From contig CALZPS010000009.1 of assembly GCA_945827765.1 (NCBI GenBank), forward strand, positions 1-15,008: a stretch of DNA of 15,008 bases. The letters run 5' to 3'. A program made the translations under genes and the position numbers. The notes beneath the pieces were generated by a model that was not told the DNA's origin, did not search any database, and saw nothing but the letters and a program-made list of their open reading frames with translations. The stretch comes from an uncultured Lachnospiraceae bacterium. GTDB lineage: Bacteria; Bacillota; Clostridia; Lachnospirales; Lachnospiraceae. Of this stretch, positions 1 to 7,677 are shown in pieces. The first letter of the stretch is position 1, and every line of letters begins with the position of its first letter.

Positions 1-27
1 TCAGAATAATCTCTAAACAGCTTTCTC

Positions 28-56
28 ATTGTATCATAGCTCTATTGTATTTGCAA
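28..56 (-). promoter_or_regulatory. Possible sigma-A promoter reading out of the left edge
   Basis: On the minus strand a TTGCAA -35 (positions 56-51) lies 17 bp from a TACAAT -10 (33-28). It sits just beyond the rho stop and points at whatever gene lies to the left. I see no hairpin-plus-U-tract terminator between rho and this site, so the downstream gene could be served both by rho read-through and by this promoter. It is predicted from hexamers only. Confidence 0.35.
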
Positions 57-85
57 GTTCTTTTTTTACAAATTATAAATCCCCG

Positions 86-1510
86 TTAAATAAATTTTTG
101 TTTGTTCAATTTCTGTACCAGTTCCGCATTATCTTTCGTGCGGGTGAAGGTATTTAACAGATTATCAACTGCTTCATCTGCTTTCAGTCCATTCATGGCA
201 CGGCGGATAATGAATACTGCCTCCTGCTCTTCTTTGGTAAGGAGCAAATCATCTCTTCTGGTGCCGGATTTCGGGATATCGATGGCCGGGAACACTCGTT
301 TCTCCTGCAGTTTTCTGTCGAGTACCAGCTCCATATTGCCGGTTCCCTTAAACTCTTCATATATTACATCATCCATCTTGCTCCCGGTATCTACAAGTGC
401 TGTGGCCAGCACGGTAAGGCTGCCGCCCTCACGCATATTGCGGGCAGCACCAAAAAACCGTTTCGGCATATGAAGTGCCATCGGGTCAAGACCACCGGAG
501 AGCGTTCTTCCTGACGGCGGAACCGTAAGGTTATATGCACGCGCCAGTCTGGTGATGCTGTCCAGCAGAATCACTACGTCTTTTCCGTGTTCTACCAGAC
601 GTCTCGCACGCTCGATGACCATCTCCGATACTCGTTTGTGATGTTCCGGCAATTCATCGAATGTCGAATAGATAACTTCCACATTGTCTCCGGTGATGGC
701 TTCTTTAATATCTGTCACTTCCTCCGGGCGCTCGTCAATCAACAGAATCAGAAGATGCATGTTAGACTCACTGCGCTGGATAGAGAGCGCAACTTCCTTT
801 AACAGCGTAGTTTTACCTGCTTTCGGCGGTGACACGATCATACCGCGCTGACCTTTTCCGATAGGGGAAAGCAAGTCCATAATACGCATCGCCGTGCTGC
901 TCTTTGGTCCTTCCAGTTTCAGGCGCTGGTTTGGAAAAATCGGAGTCAAATCCTCGAAATTGTGCCGCTGCATCGCCACAGACGGTTCCATTCCATTGAT
1001 AGCGGTCACATATAACAGCGCGCTGAACTTCTCCTGCTGAGTCTTTATTCTCGTATTTCCTGTCAGAATATCACCCGTCTTCAAACCAAATCTGCGAATC
1101 TGGGAAGGAGAAACATACACGTCGTTCTCACCCGGCAAATAATTCTCGCTTCGGATAAAGCCAAAGCCTTCGGACATAACTTCCAGAATTCCGCTCACTG
1201 TTTTCCCGCTGTCAAGCTGTTCGATATCAGTCAGGTCTTTCTTCTCCTTTCCTGCTGTTTCGTCCTTTGGTTTCTCCTGATTATGAGCATCCTCTCTGGT
1301 CTCTTTCGGATCTCCGGATTCCTTTTCCACCTTCATTGCTTTCGCCTCTTCCAGTGTAATAGCCCCGGCTTGTTTGTCCCTCTCGTCCTGAGCGAGCATC
1401 GCATCAATCAGCTCACCTTTTTTGAGAGCAGAAACACCCTTCATCCTTCTTGCTTTTGCCAGCTCCTTCAATGTCGCCAGCGGCAGAGATTCATACTTTT
1501 CTCTTGTCAT
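86..1510 (-). CDS. rho: Transcription termination factor Rho
   Basis: Hexameric RNA-dependent ATPase/translocase that ends transcription of untranslated RNA. The 474-residue protein has a Rho N-terminal helical domain (about 1-45), a very charged Lys/Glu-rich linker (about 55-100), a cold-shock-like RNA-binding domain (about 104-170, with GFGFIR) and the RecA-like motor. Walker A is SPPKAGKTT (227-235), the IDERPEEVTD loop is at 258-267, Walker B is VVILLDS (to D317), and the Q/R-loop region LSGGLD...FGAARN covers 337-358. It ends in the usual KSGTRRDDLL stretch and C-terminal helices, so it is full length. The ATG is preceded by a GGGAAAGGAAG purine stretch. It is divergent from the malic enzyme gene. 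The acidic/basic linker is longer than in E. coli Rho, consistent with the N-terminal insertions known in Clostridia. Identification is secure. Confidence 0.98.
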   Translation of the reverse strand: MTREKYESLPLATLKELAKARRMKGVSALKKGELIDAMLAQDERDKQAGAITLEEAKAMKVEKESGDPKETREDAHNQEKPKDETAGKEKKDLTDIEQLDSGKTVSGILEVMSEGFGFIRSENYLPGENDVYVSPSQIRRFGLKTGDILTGNTRIKTQQEKFSALLYVTAINGMEPSVAMQRHNFEDLTPIFPNQRLKLEGPKSSTAMRIMDLLSPIGKGQRGMIVSPPKAGKTTLLKEVALSIQRSESNMHLLILLIDERPEEVTDIKEAITGDNVEVIYSTFDELPEHHKRVSEMVIERARRLVEHGKDVVILLDSITRLARAYNLTVPPSGRTLSGGLDPMALHMPKRFFGAARNMREGGSLTVLATALVDTGSKMDDVIYEEFKGTGNMELVLDRKLQEKRVFPAIDIPKSGTRRDDLLLTKEEQEAVFIIRRAMNGLKADEAVDNLLNTFTRTKDNAELVQKLNKQKFI

Positions 1511-1559
1511 ACATTTCTTCCTTTCCCTGTTTTAACCAAATGAAATATATATTAAATAA

Positions 1560-1617
1560 AACCACATTACTGGTTCTGCTACCTACAAATCTTTAAAAAT
1601 TGTTTTGGGGACAATTT
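1560..1617 (-). promoter_or_regulatory. rho leader with two small hairpins
   Basis: Downstream of the predicted rho promoter, the minus-strand leader can form AAATTGT / ACAATTT (arms 1617-1611 and 1603-1597, 7-nt loop CCCCAAA) followed directly by a short U-run. A second small stem, AACCA / TGGTT (1575-1560), is also followed by U-rich sequence. Both are AU-rich and weak. They could act as pause sites or attenuators; rho autoregulation through its leader is known in other bacteria, but its use here is inference. Confidence 0.25.
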
Positions 1618-1654
1618 GTCTGATTCGACCTCAAGTGAAAATATTTCTGTTCCC

Positions 1655-1716
1655 ATTATACACAAAACGCCAGAAAATGCAAAGCTTTTTTTGTTTTTTC
1701 TTTTCTTTTCTTTTTC
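1655..1716 (-). promoter_or_regulatory. Predicted rho promoter with A-rich upstream element
   Basis: On the minus strand TTTGCA (1683-1678) is separated by exactly 17 bp from a consensus TATAAT (1660-1655). Upstream of the -35, minus-strand positions 1716-1685 are almost pure purine with repeated A-tracts (the plus strand has 31 pyrimidines out of 32), which resembles an UP element. Transcription would begin near 1648, giving a leader of about 138 nt before the rho ATG. Confidence 0.6.
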
Positions 1717-1732
1717 ATACCATTTTCTTATC

Positions 1733-1761
1733 TTGCTTTGATCTTTTAAGCGTGATATGAT
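1733..1761 (+). promoter_or_regulatory. Possible malic enzyme promoter
   Basis: TTGCTT (1733-1738) lies 17 bp from TATGAT (1756-1761), which would start transcription near 1768 and give a leader of roughly 80 nt. The -10 matches 5 of 6 consensus bases but the -35 only 3 of 6, so this is a modest prediction. Confidence 0.4.
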
Positions 1762-1849
1762 GATATAAATGCGGAAATATGCGAGGGCACATGGTGCATG
1801 GCAATCCGTAAGATTTATCATTATGATTATTTTTTGAGAGGTACATATC

Positions 1850-2998
1850 ATGACAAATAGTGAAAAAGCATTACAGATGCACGAAGAGTGGAATGGCAAA
1901 ATCGAAACTGTGGCAAAGTCCCATGTCAGCTCCCGCGAGGATTTGGCAATCGCCTACACCCCGGGTGTGGCCGAACCGTGTAAGGTCATCGCCAATGACC
2001 CGGAGGCCGCATACAAGTATACAATCAAGGCCAATACCATTGCCGTTGTCTCTGACGGCAGCGCGGTTTTAGGACTTGGCAATATCGGAGCAAAGGCTGC
2101 AATGCCGGTCATGGAAGGAAAAGCGGTACTGTTCAAGGAGTTTGGCGGAGTGAATGCCGTGCCGATTTGTCTGGACACGCAGGACACCGAAGAGATTATT
2201 CGTACTGTAGTAAATATCGCGCCGGCCTTCGGTGGTATTAATCTGGAGGATATTTCCGCTCCCCGCTGTTTTGAAATTGAGGAACGTCTGAAACAATTAC
2301 TGGATATCCCGGTCTTCCACGATGACCAGCACGGTACGGCCATCGTGGTACTGGCAGGCATCATCAACGCACTCAAGGTTGTCGGCAAGCAAAAAGAAAA
2401 CTGCCGTGTGGTAGTAAACGGTGCAGGTTCTGCCGGAGTGGCCATCACCAAGCTGCTGCTCACCTACGGATTTCCTCATATTACAATGTGTGATATCAAC
2501 GGCATCATCGGCAAGTCTTCTCCGAACCTGAACTGGATGCAGCAGAAAATGACCGAGGTCACGAATCTGGAAAACAAGACCGGAACACTCGCAGACGCTC
2601 TGAAGGGTGCAGATATTTTTGTCGGAGTCTCCGCCCCGAATATCGTGACACAGGAAATGGTTGCCTCCATGAACACAGACTCCATCCTCTTCGCCATGGC
2701 GAATCCGGTTCCGGAAATCATGCCGGATCTGGCCAAGGCTGCCGGGGCAAGAGTTGTCGGAACCGGACGCAGCGACTTTCCGAATCAGGTAAACAATGTC
2801 GTGGCATTCCCGGGCATTTTCAAAGGAGCTTTGGAGGGACGTGCCACTCAGATTACGGAAGAAATGAAACTGGCCACGGCAAATGCTATCGCTTCCCTTG
2901 TGCCGGATGAGGAATTGAACGAAAACAATATTCTGCCGGAGGCATTTGACCCACGCGTTTCAGATGTTGTCAGCCGTGCCGTGAAAGCTTTGATTTGA
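1850..2998 (+). CDS. NAD(P)-dependent malic enzyme (malate to pyruvate + CO2)
   Basis: Oxidative decarboxylation of malate to pyruvate, linking C4 acids to pyruvate and NAD(P)H in the cytosol. The 382-residue size fits the short bacterial malic enzymes. The N-terminal catalytic domain carries AYTPGVAEPC (Y36 in the position of the general acid), MEGKAVLFKEFGGV (88-101, with the catalytic Lys), NLEDISAPRCFEIE (131-144, metal-ligand acids) and HDDQHGT (157-163). The Rossmann domain has GAGSAG (191-196) and an Asp at the end of the second strand (MCDING, D215). I cannot decide NAD versus NADP from this alone. The ATG has a GAGAGGT ribosome site about 7 nt upstream. The gene stands alone upstream of the radical SAM gene, 83 bp away, with no clear terminator between. 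Confidence 0.95.
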   Translation: MTNSEKALQMHEEWNGKIETVAKSHVSSREDLAIAYTPGVAEPCKVIANDPEAAYKYTIKANTIAVVSDGSAVLGLGNIGAKAAMPVMEGKAVLFKEFGGVNAVPICLDTQDTEEIIRTVVNIAPAFGGINLEDISAPRCFEIEERLKQLLDIPVFHDDQHGTAIVVLAGIINALKVVGKQKENCRVVVNGAGSAGVAITKLLLTYGFPHITMCDINGIIGKSSPNLNWMQQKMTEVTNLENKTGTLADALKGADIFVGVSAPNIVTQEMVASMNTDSILFAMANPVPEIMPDLAKAAGARVVGTGRSDFPNQVNNVVAFPGIFKGALEGRATQITEEMKLATANAIASLVPDEELNENNILPEAFDPRVSDVVSRAVKALI

Positions 2999-3047
2999 CA
3001 AAGTAATTCTGCCTTTGGCACACCCAATGTAATGAGTTGCCCGACAA

Positions 3048-3062
3048 ATGAGCCTGGCTCAT
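3048..3062 (+). repeat. Perfect inverted repeat ATGAGC..GCTCAT upstream of the radical SAM gene
   Basis: A 15-bp inverted repeat (six-base arms, three-base centre, itself symmetric apart from the middle T) sits 20 bp before the radical SAM start. A second small hairpin, TGCC-TTT-GGCA, is at 3010-3020. Neither is followed by a T-run, so they are unlikely to be intrinsic terminators. The first could be an operator or an RNA structure near the ribosome site. Confidence 0.3.
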
Positions 3063-3081
3063 GTAATTTGAAAGGATATGT

Positions 3082-4011
3082 ATGATGAAAAACTGGGATG
3101 GAAAGCGATATCATTCCATGGATTTTGATTTAAAACAGTTATATGGGGAAAAAGTTTACAAAATCACATTAAACGGAGGGATGAGCTGCCCCAACCGTGA
3201 CGGAACACTCGGCAGAAACGGCTGTATTTTCTGCAGCGCGGGTGGTTCCGGTGATTTTGCCGGCGATGTATCCCTCTCCATCCGTGAACAGTTACGGCAA
3301 GGCAAAGAGACTTTAAAACAAAAACGACCGGTTCGCTTGTTTATTGCTTATTTTCAGGCATTTACCAACACCTATGCGCCCGTGGATTATTTGGAAAAAA
3401 TTTACATGGAAGCTGTCTCAGATGAAGATGTAGTCATTTTATCCATCGCAACCAGACCAGATTGTCTCAGCTCTCAGGTGCTCGATTTGTTGGAGCGCAT
3501 CAATCAAATCAAGCCGGTCTGGATTGAGCTCGGGCTGCAGACTATCCATCCGCAGACAGCGCGCTTTATCCGCCGGGGATATGAACTGCCGGTTTTTGAA
3601 ACAGCCGTAACGGAGCTCCGCAGACGCAAGATTCCGGTAATCGTGCATACGATTCTTGGTCTTCCGGGCGAATCAAAGGAACAGATGATGGAAACCGTAG
3701 ATTACCTCAACCATTTTGATATTCAAGGCATCAAATTCCAGCTCTTACACGTATTAAAAGGAACAGATTTGTATACTGTATATCAGGAACAACCTTTTTG
3801 GATTCCATCTCTGGAAGAGTACACGGTTTTGATCGGTGACTGTATCTCCCGGTTGCGCCCGGACATCACGATTCACCGTCTGACCGGGGACGGGCCAAAA
3901 AATCTGCTGGTTGCACCACTCTGGAGTACGAACAAGCGCAGCGTACTGAACACATTGCATAGTTATCTGAAAACAAGCGATATCTGGCAGGGAAAGGAGT
4001 ATCATGACTGA
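3082..4011 (+). CDS. TIGR01212-type radical SAM protein (YtqA/YhcC-like)
   Basis: Predicted [4Fe-4S] radical SAM enzyme of 309 residues, related to the Elp3-like group; the reaction of this family is not known to me with confidence. The cluster motif is not CxxxCxxC but C36-x11-C48-x2-C51, within CPNRDGTLGRNGCIFC, which is diagnostic for the TIGR01212/YtqA family. Further family features are YFQAFTNTYAP (about 94-104), LSIATRPDCL, WIELGLQT and GLPGE. Two adjacent ATG codons (3082 and 3085) follow AAAGGA at 3071-3076, and either could be used. The gene end overlaps the next start by 8 nt, so it is cotranscribed and probably translationally coupled with the DUF4364 gene. No strong promoter of its own is visible, so read-through from the malic enzyme gene is possible. 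Confidence 0.92.
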   Translation: MMKNWDGKRYHSMDFDLKQLYGEKVYKITLNGGMSCPNRDGTLGRNGCIFCSAGGSGDFAGDVSLSIREQLRQGKETLKQKRPVRLFIAYFQAFTNTYAPVDYLEKIYMEAVSDEDVVILSIATRPDCLSSQVLDLLERINQIKPVWIELGLQTIHPQTARFIRRGYELPVFETAVTELRRRKIPVIVHTILGLPGESKEQMMETVDYLNHFDIQGIKFQLLHVLKGTDLYTVYQEQPFWIPSLEEYTVLIGDCISRLRPDITIHRLTGDGPKNLLVAPLWSTNKRSVLNTLHSYLKTSDIWQGKEYHD

Positions 4012-4516
4012 GACACTCACATTATATAAACTGATGATTCTTTATATGTTGAATAAAATTGATTTCCCGCTGACCACCTCCCAGATTTCCGAATTTCTTC
4101 TGGGAAAAGGCTACACAACTTATTTTAAGCTGCAGGAAGTATTATCCGAACTGCTTCAGGCAGAACTCATTCGGGCAGAAAACACACATAACCGGACTCT
4201 TTACCATTTGACCGAGAACGGTGCAGAGACGATTTCTTTTTTCCGCAACAAATTATCGCCTGAAATCCAGACGGATATCAACGACTTCCTGCGGGAAAAA
4301 TCATATGATATGAAGGAAGAAGTGTCGGTGAAGGCAGATTACTATCTGACCACCGCGCACGAGTACGAGATTTGCTGCAAAATCACAGAAAATGGTTCTG
4401 ACCTCATCAATCTGAAACTCCTTGTGCCGACCGAAACAGAGGCCAAAACCATTGCTGCAAACTGGTCACGCAAAAATCAAGATATTTATACCTCACTGCT
4501 CTCTCAGCTTTTGTAA
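4004..4516 (+). CDS. DUF4364 family protein with N-terminal winged-helix-like domain
   Basis: A 170-residue cytosolic protein of unknown function, seen in Clostridia. Residues about 5-75 (LYKLMILYMLNKIDFPLTTSQISEF..., then a LTENGAETI end) have the helix pattern of a PadR/MarR-like winged helix. The remaining ~95 residues look like an alpha/beta ligand or dimerisation domain. No catalytic motif is seen. The ATG lies inside the end of the radical SAM frame, with AAAGGAG at 3993-3999 giving a good ribosome site. Its 3' end overlaps the convergent rarA coding sequence by 24 nt. A role as a regulator or partner of the radical SAM enzyme is inference from coupling only. The family call is from sequence style and remains moderately sure. 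Confidence 0.85.
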   Translation: MTETLTLYKLMILYMLNKIDFPLTTSQISEFLLGKGYTTYFKLQEVLSELLQAELIRAENTHNRTLYHLTENGAETISFFRNKLSPEIQTDINDFLREKSYDMKEEVSVKADYYLTTAHEYEICCKITENGSDLINLKLLVPTETEAKTIAANWSRKNQDIYTSLLSQLL

Positions 4517-5809
4517 CCATTCACCGATATGCTTTTCGTATCCCAGGACGCCCGGTTCATAGAATCTGGCGTCTTTGATTTCCTCAGGCAGATACTGCTG
4601 TTTTGAAAAATGATTCGGGTAATCATGCGCATACTCATATCCGATTCCGTGCCCGAGTTTTCCCGACCCTTTATAGTGAGAATCCTGCAAATGCACAGGA
4701 ATCGTCGTTTTTACATTTTTTACGGACTCAGTTGCCGCAAAAATGGCATTCACAGCTGAATTACTCTTTGGCGCACTCGCCACATACAATACCGCCTGTG
4801 ACAAAATAATCTGCGATTCCGGCATCCCGATGCGCTCTACCGCCTGTGCTGCCGACACCGCGACCGTCAACGCCATCGGGTCTGCATTTCCCACATCCTC
4901 GGCAGCGCAAATCATGATACGGCGTGCAATGAATTTCACATCTTCCCCGGCATATAACATTTTTGCCAGATAATACACTGCCGCATCCGGGTCAGAGCCA
5001 CGCATGCTTTTGATAAATGCCGAGATGGTATCATAATGGTTGTCCCCCGACTTATCATAACGCACGACACGTTTCTGGATACATTCTGATGCCACATCCA
5101 ACGTAATATGGATTATCCCGTCACTGCCCCGCTCCGTCGTGAGTATCCCCAGTTCAATCGCATTCAAGGCGCTCCTCGCATCTCCCCCGGCAACATCCGC
5201 CAGAAAGTCCAGTGCCTCTTTGGTGATTTCCGCCTGAAAACTGCCCATTCCCTTTTCCTTGTCACAGACTGCCCTCGTAAGTAACTGCCTGATATCTTCT
5301 TTTGACAGAGGATATAGTTCAAACACACTGGAACGTGACAAAAGTGCACCGTTTACCTCAAAATATGGGTTCTCTGTCGTCGCACCGATCAGAGTAATCG
5401 TGCCGTCCTCCACGAACGGGAGCAGATAGTCCTGCTGCCCCTTATTAAACCGGTGAATCTCATCGATGAAAAGAATCGTCTTCTTCTGGTACATTCCCAG
5501 CATATCCTGGGCGGATTTGACCACTTCCTCCATGTCCTTCTTGCCTGCCACTGTAGCATTAATCTGCTGGAACTGTGCGCTGGTCGTATTGGCAATCACC
5601 TTGGCCAACGTCGTCTTTCCGGTTCCCGGCGGTCCGTAAAAAATAATAGAACCCAGCTTGTCCGCCTTGATGGCACGGTAGAGCAGCTTATCCTTCCCGA
5701 TGATGTGCTGCTGCCCCACCACTTCGTCCAGCGTCGTCGGACGCATCCGTGATGCCAGCGGAGATTCCTTTTCTTTTTTCGTCTCTCTCATATAATCAAA
5801 TAAATCCAT
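4493..5809 (-). CDS. rarA: Replication-associated recombination protein A (AAA+ ATPase RarA/MgsA)
   Basis: Clamp-loader-like AAA+ ATPase acting at stalled replication forks with SSB. The protein is 438 residues and complete. The N-terminal tail MDLFDY... leads to a conserved RMRPTTLDEVVGQ. Walker A is GPPGTGKTT (59-67), Walker B ILFIDEIHR (112-120), sensor 1 GATTEN (142-147), the arginine-finger region LLSRSSVF has R159, and sensor 2 is GGDARSALN (198-206). The C-terminal MgsA/RarA domain includes RRIMICAAEDVGNADP and SNSAVNAI, and the tail has GYEYAHDYPNHF. The ATG follows a strong GGAGG. It lies 67 bp after the polysaccharide deacetylase gene on the same strand with no clear promoter between, so it may share a transcript. 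Confidence 0.97.
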   Translation of the reverse strand: MDLFDYMRETKKEKESPLASRMRPTTLDEVVGQQHIIGKDKLLYRAIKADKLGSIIFYGPPGTGKTTLAKVIANTTSAQFQQINATVAGKKDMEEVVKSAQDMLGMYQKKTILFIDEIHRFNKGQQDYLLPFVEDGTITLIGATTENPYFEVNGALLSRSSVFELYPLSKEDIRQLLTRAVCDKEKGMGSFQAEITKEALDFLADVAGGDARSALNAIELGILTTERGSDGIIHITLDVASECIQKRVVRYDKSGDNHYDTISAFIKSMRGSDPDAAVYYLAKMLYAGEDVKFIARRIMICAAEDVGNADPMALTVAVSAAQAVERIGMPESQIILSQAVLYVASAPKSNSAVNAIFAATESVKNVKTTIPVHLQDSHYKGSGKLGHGIGYEYAHDYPNHFSKQQYLPEEIKDARFYEPGVLGYEKHIGEWLQKLREQ

Positions 5810-5876
5810 CTTTTTCCTCCTGCCAAAAGCGCCGTCATATCAGGTCGCAGCCTTCACATATCTGATGTATTGTTCT

Positions 5877-6578
5877 CTATTCCACTATCAATTCATCGAC
5901 AGTCACGAATTCATATCCTTCTGCCTGTAAAAGATCGATAATGCGCAATGCAGCCTCCACCGAACTTTTATAGCAGTCATGTAACAAAATAATATCATTT
6001 TCTCCTGCTTCCGTCACTACTTTATTGACAATTTCGTCCGCATTCTCCGTGGTCCAGTCCAGCGGATCCACCGTCCACAACACCGGGAAGACATGAAGTC
6101 TTTCTTCTAACACCTTCTGCCATGCCCCGAACGGAGGACGCATATATTCTACCGGTTCGCCGGTAATGTTTTGAATCACCTCATTTGTCATGAGTATTTC
6201 CTTCATGGCAGTCTCATCACCCACTCTCGTAATCTCCACATGATGATACGTATGGTTTCCTATCAAATGTCCTTCTTCCTTCATTCGCCTGACAATTTCA
6301 GCATTGTCACCTTTTTCCACATTCGTGCCAATCAAAAAGAAGGTGGCTTTTACCGAACGTTCCTTCAATCCGTCCAGCAGTACAGGCGTCCAGGACGCAC
6401 TTGGTCCATCATCAAAAGTAAGTGCGATCCGGGGTTTTTCTGCTGTCTGCCCGGTCGGGGCAACCACTTTCTCCGTACGCTCCTCCTCCTGCTGCAGCGG
6501 TAAAACACTGCATAATATCAATACATACACCAGTCCCAGCCCCTGCATCCATCGCTTGATCTGTAATCTATTCCTCAT
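5877..6578 (-). CDS. Membrane-anchored polysaccharide deacetylase (NodB domain)
   Basis: Carbohydrate esterase family 4-type deacetylase that probably acts outside the membrane on peptidoglycan or another N-acetylated wall polymer. From the ATG at 6578 it has 233 residues: a basic N-terminus, one hydrophobic segment (about 13-28) serving as signal anchor, then the NodB domain. Motif 1 is TFDDGPS (D56, D57), motif 2 HTYHH (H109, H113 as metal ligands), motif 3 RPPFG (147-151), motif 4 DPLDW (171-175) and motif 5 ILLHD (H200). All catalytic and metal residues are present. The frame extends 7 codons upstream to a TTG at 6599; neither start has an ideal ribosome site, so the N-terminus is uncertain by those residues. 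The substrate cannot be told from sequence. Confidence 0.93.
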   Translation of the reverse strand: MRNRLQIKRWMQGLGLVYVLILCSVLPLQQEEERTEKVVAPTGQTAEKPRIALTFDDGPSASWTPVLLDGLKERSVKATFFLIGTNVEKGDNAEIVRRMKEEGHLIGNHTYHHVEITRVGDETAMKEILMTNEVIQNITGEPVEYMRPPFGAWQKVLEERLHVFPVLWTVDPLDWTTENADEIVNKVVTEAGENDIILLHDCYKSSVEAALRIIDLLQAEGYEFVTVDELIVE

Positions 6579-6693
6579 GAATCTCTCATCATATACCAAC
6601 TGTTTCTTTTCAATATATGCCTGAATCTTGAAAAAGATGTTGTTATCAGAAAGTGTTTTGACTCCATGATGTCTGCAGATGACTACGCACTGT

Positions 6694-7548
6694 TCAGATT
6701 TTATATCGTTTTGCAGATGTATTCTTCCGGTATTCAGACGGGCTCATCTGCATTTTGCTGCGAAATGCCTTTGAGAAATACAGATTATTCTCAAATCCGA
6801 CCGAGTATGCTATTGCAGCTACCGACAAACCAGTTTCCCTCATAATATGTCTGGCACGTTTGATGCGGAACTCTGTCAGATATTCCTTCGGCGACTGTTG
6901 TATGTGGTTTTGAAAAGCGCGGAACAGATGGCTCCGGCTGATCCCCACATATTCTGCTATTTCTTCTACTGTAATAGGATAAGAATAATTGTTTGTAATA
7001 TAGTCTTTCGCCTTTTCCACATAGATGAGCTGATTATCCCTGATCTGTTCCTGCGCAGGGCTGGCATATTTCATCAGCACGGCAAGAAAGGTGTACAAAG
7101 CTCCCGTCATCGCCACTGCAGATTCATAATCACTCCCTTTCACGCTGTAGATATCCTCCAGTTTTCTCTGTACTTCTTTTTGGGGTAAGATTCCCTCTTT
7201 TATCCACGGCTCCTCTTTGGAAAAATCCGTTGCCCGTATCAGCGAGTCCGCATCCTCCCCCATAAAACCAACCCATGCATATTCCCATGGCTGGTGCTCA
7301 TCGGCATAGTATTTTACCTCTTTTTCCGGATAGAGAATAAATGTATCCCCCGCTGTCAGTTCACAGACTGTACCGTTCACCTCATAAACTCCATTTCCCG
7401 ATATCACGTGATGGATACAATAGTGATTGCGCACCCCCGGTCCCCACTGATAACCCGGCTCACATTTCTGATGTCCGACATTGCAGACAGATAATGAATT
7501 CAGCAGATTTTCCCCGGCCTTATATGAATATTTATATGTTCCTTCCAC
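6694..7548 (-). CDS. AraC family transcriptional regulator, likely sugar-responsive
   Basis: Transcription factor with an N-terminal cupin-type sensor domain (about 10-110; HHVISGNGVYEVNG, AGDTFILYP, PWEYAWVGF) and a C-terminal AraC double helix-turn-helix (about 180-276; TVEEIAEYVGISRSHLFRAF and AAIAYSVGFENNLYFSKAF). The WEYAWVGF style is common in regulators of alpha-galactoside or related sugar genes. I chose GTG at 7548 (284 residues) rather than the longer frame to 7644. A near-consensus promoter (TTGCCA-17-TATAAT) at 7611-7583 would start RNA near 7576, downstream of the longer starts, and GGGAAAGGA precedes the GTG. Divergent from galK, it is the natural candidate for controlling galKT. 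It could instead, or also, act on the deacetylase gene 115 bp downstream. Confidence 0.9.
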   Translation of the reverse strand: MEGTYKYSYKAGENLLNSLSVCNVGHQKCEPGYQWGPGVRNHYCIHHVISGNGVYEVNGTVCELTAGDTFILYPEKEVKYYADEHQPWEYAWVGFMGEDADSLIRATDFSKEEPWIKEGILPQKEVQRKLEDIYSVKGSDYESAVAMTGALYTFLAVLMKYASPAQEQIRDNQLIYVEKAKDYITNNYSYPITVEEIAEYVGISRSHLFRAFQNHIQQSPKEYLTEFRIKRARHIMRETGLSVAAIAYSVGFENNLYFSKAFRSKMQMSPSEYRKNTSAKRYKI

Positions 7549-7582
7549 ACCTTGTCCATCCTTTCCCTTTGCTCTCTCGTAT

Positions 7583-7611
7583 ATTATAATGAATTTCTTA
7601 ATACATGGCAA
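7583..7611 (-). promoter_or_regulatory. Predicted promoter of the AraC regulator gene
   Basis: On the minus strand TTGCCA (7611-7606, 5 of 6 consensus) is spaced 17 bp from a consensus TATAAT (7588-7583). The -10 lies in the palindrome ATTATAAT (7583-7590), which also presents TATAAT on the plus strand. The predicted start near 7576 leaves a leader of about 28 nt before the GTG at 7548. Confidence 0.65.
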
Positions 7612-7636
7612 TACAGCATACAACATAATTACATAT

Positions 7637-7671
7637 TTTTGCACGGATTTTTTATATACTTTTACAAATAC
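7637..7671 (+). promoter_or_regulatory. Possible AraC-type direct-repeat operator
   Basis: Two imperfect direct repeats, TTTTGCACGGAT (7637-7648) and TTTTACAAATAC (7660-7671), share 7 of 12 bases and lie immediately upstream of, and over, the expected -35 region of galK. AraC family activators often bind such direct half-sites beside the -35. The 23-bp spacing is not the usual 21, and the region is AT-rich, so chance similarity is possible. Confidence 0.2.
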
Positions 7672-7677
7672 CGAGCC

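Larger units (their letters stand above)
1511..1849. other. Divergent rho / malic enzyme intergenic region
   Basis: This 339-bp stretch has no supported gene. It holds the leftward rho promoter and leader (1511-1716), the pyrimidine-rich tract at 1685-1716, and a predicted rightward promoter for the malic enzyme (1733-1761) with a leader of about 80 nt. A 106-codon open frame on the minus strand overlaps the malic enzyme start and looks spurious. Confidence 0.6.

Noticed and set aside
1579..1899. 106-codon minus-strand open frame over the rho/malic enzyme intergenic region
   Set aside because: It overlaps the malic enzyme start and the rho promoter, is low complexity (Lys-rich from the pyrimidine tract), and has no family resemblance.
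3010..3062. Intrinsic terminator after the malic enzyme gene
   Set aside because: Two small inverted repeats exist, but neither is followed by a T-run.
3038..3067. Promoter TTGCCC-18-TGTAAT before the radical SAM gene
   Set aside because: It would start RNA only about 8 nt before the ATG, leaving the AAAGGA ribosome site out of the transcript.
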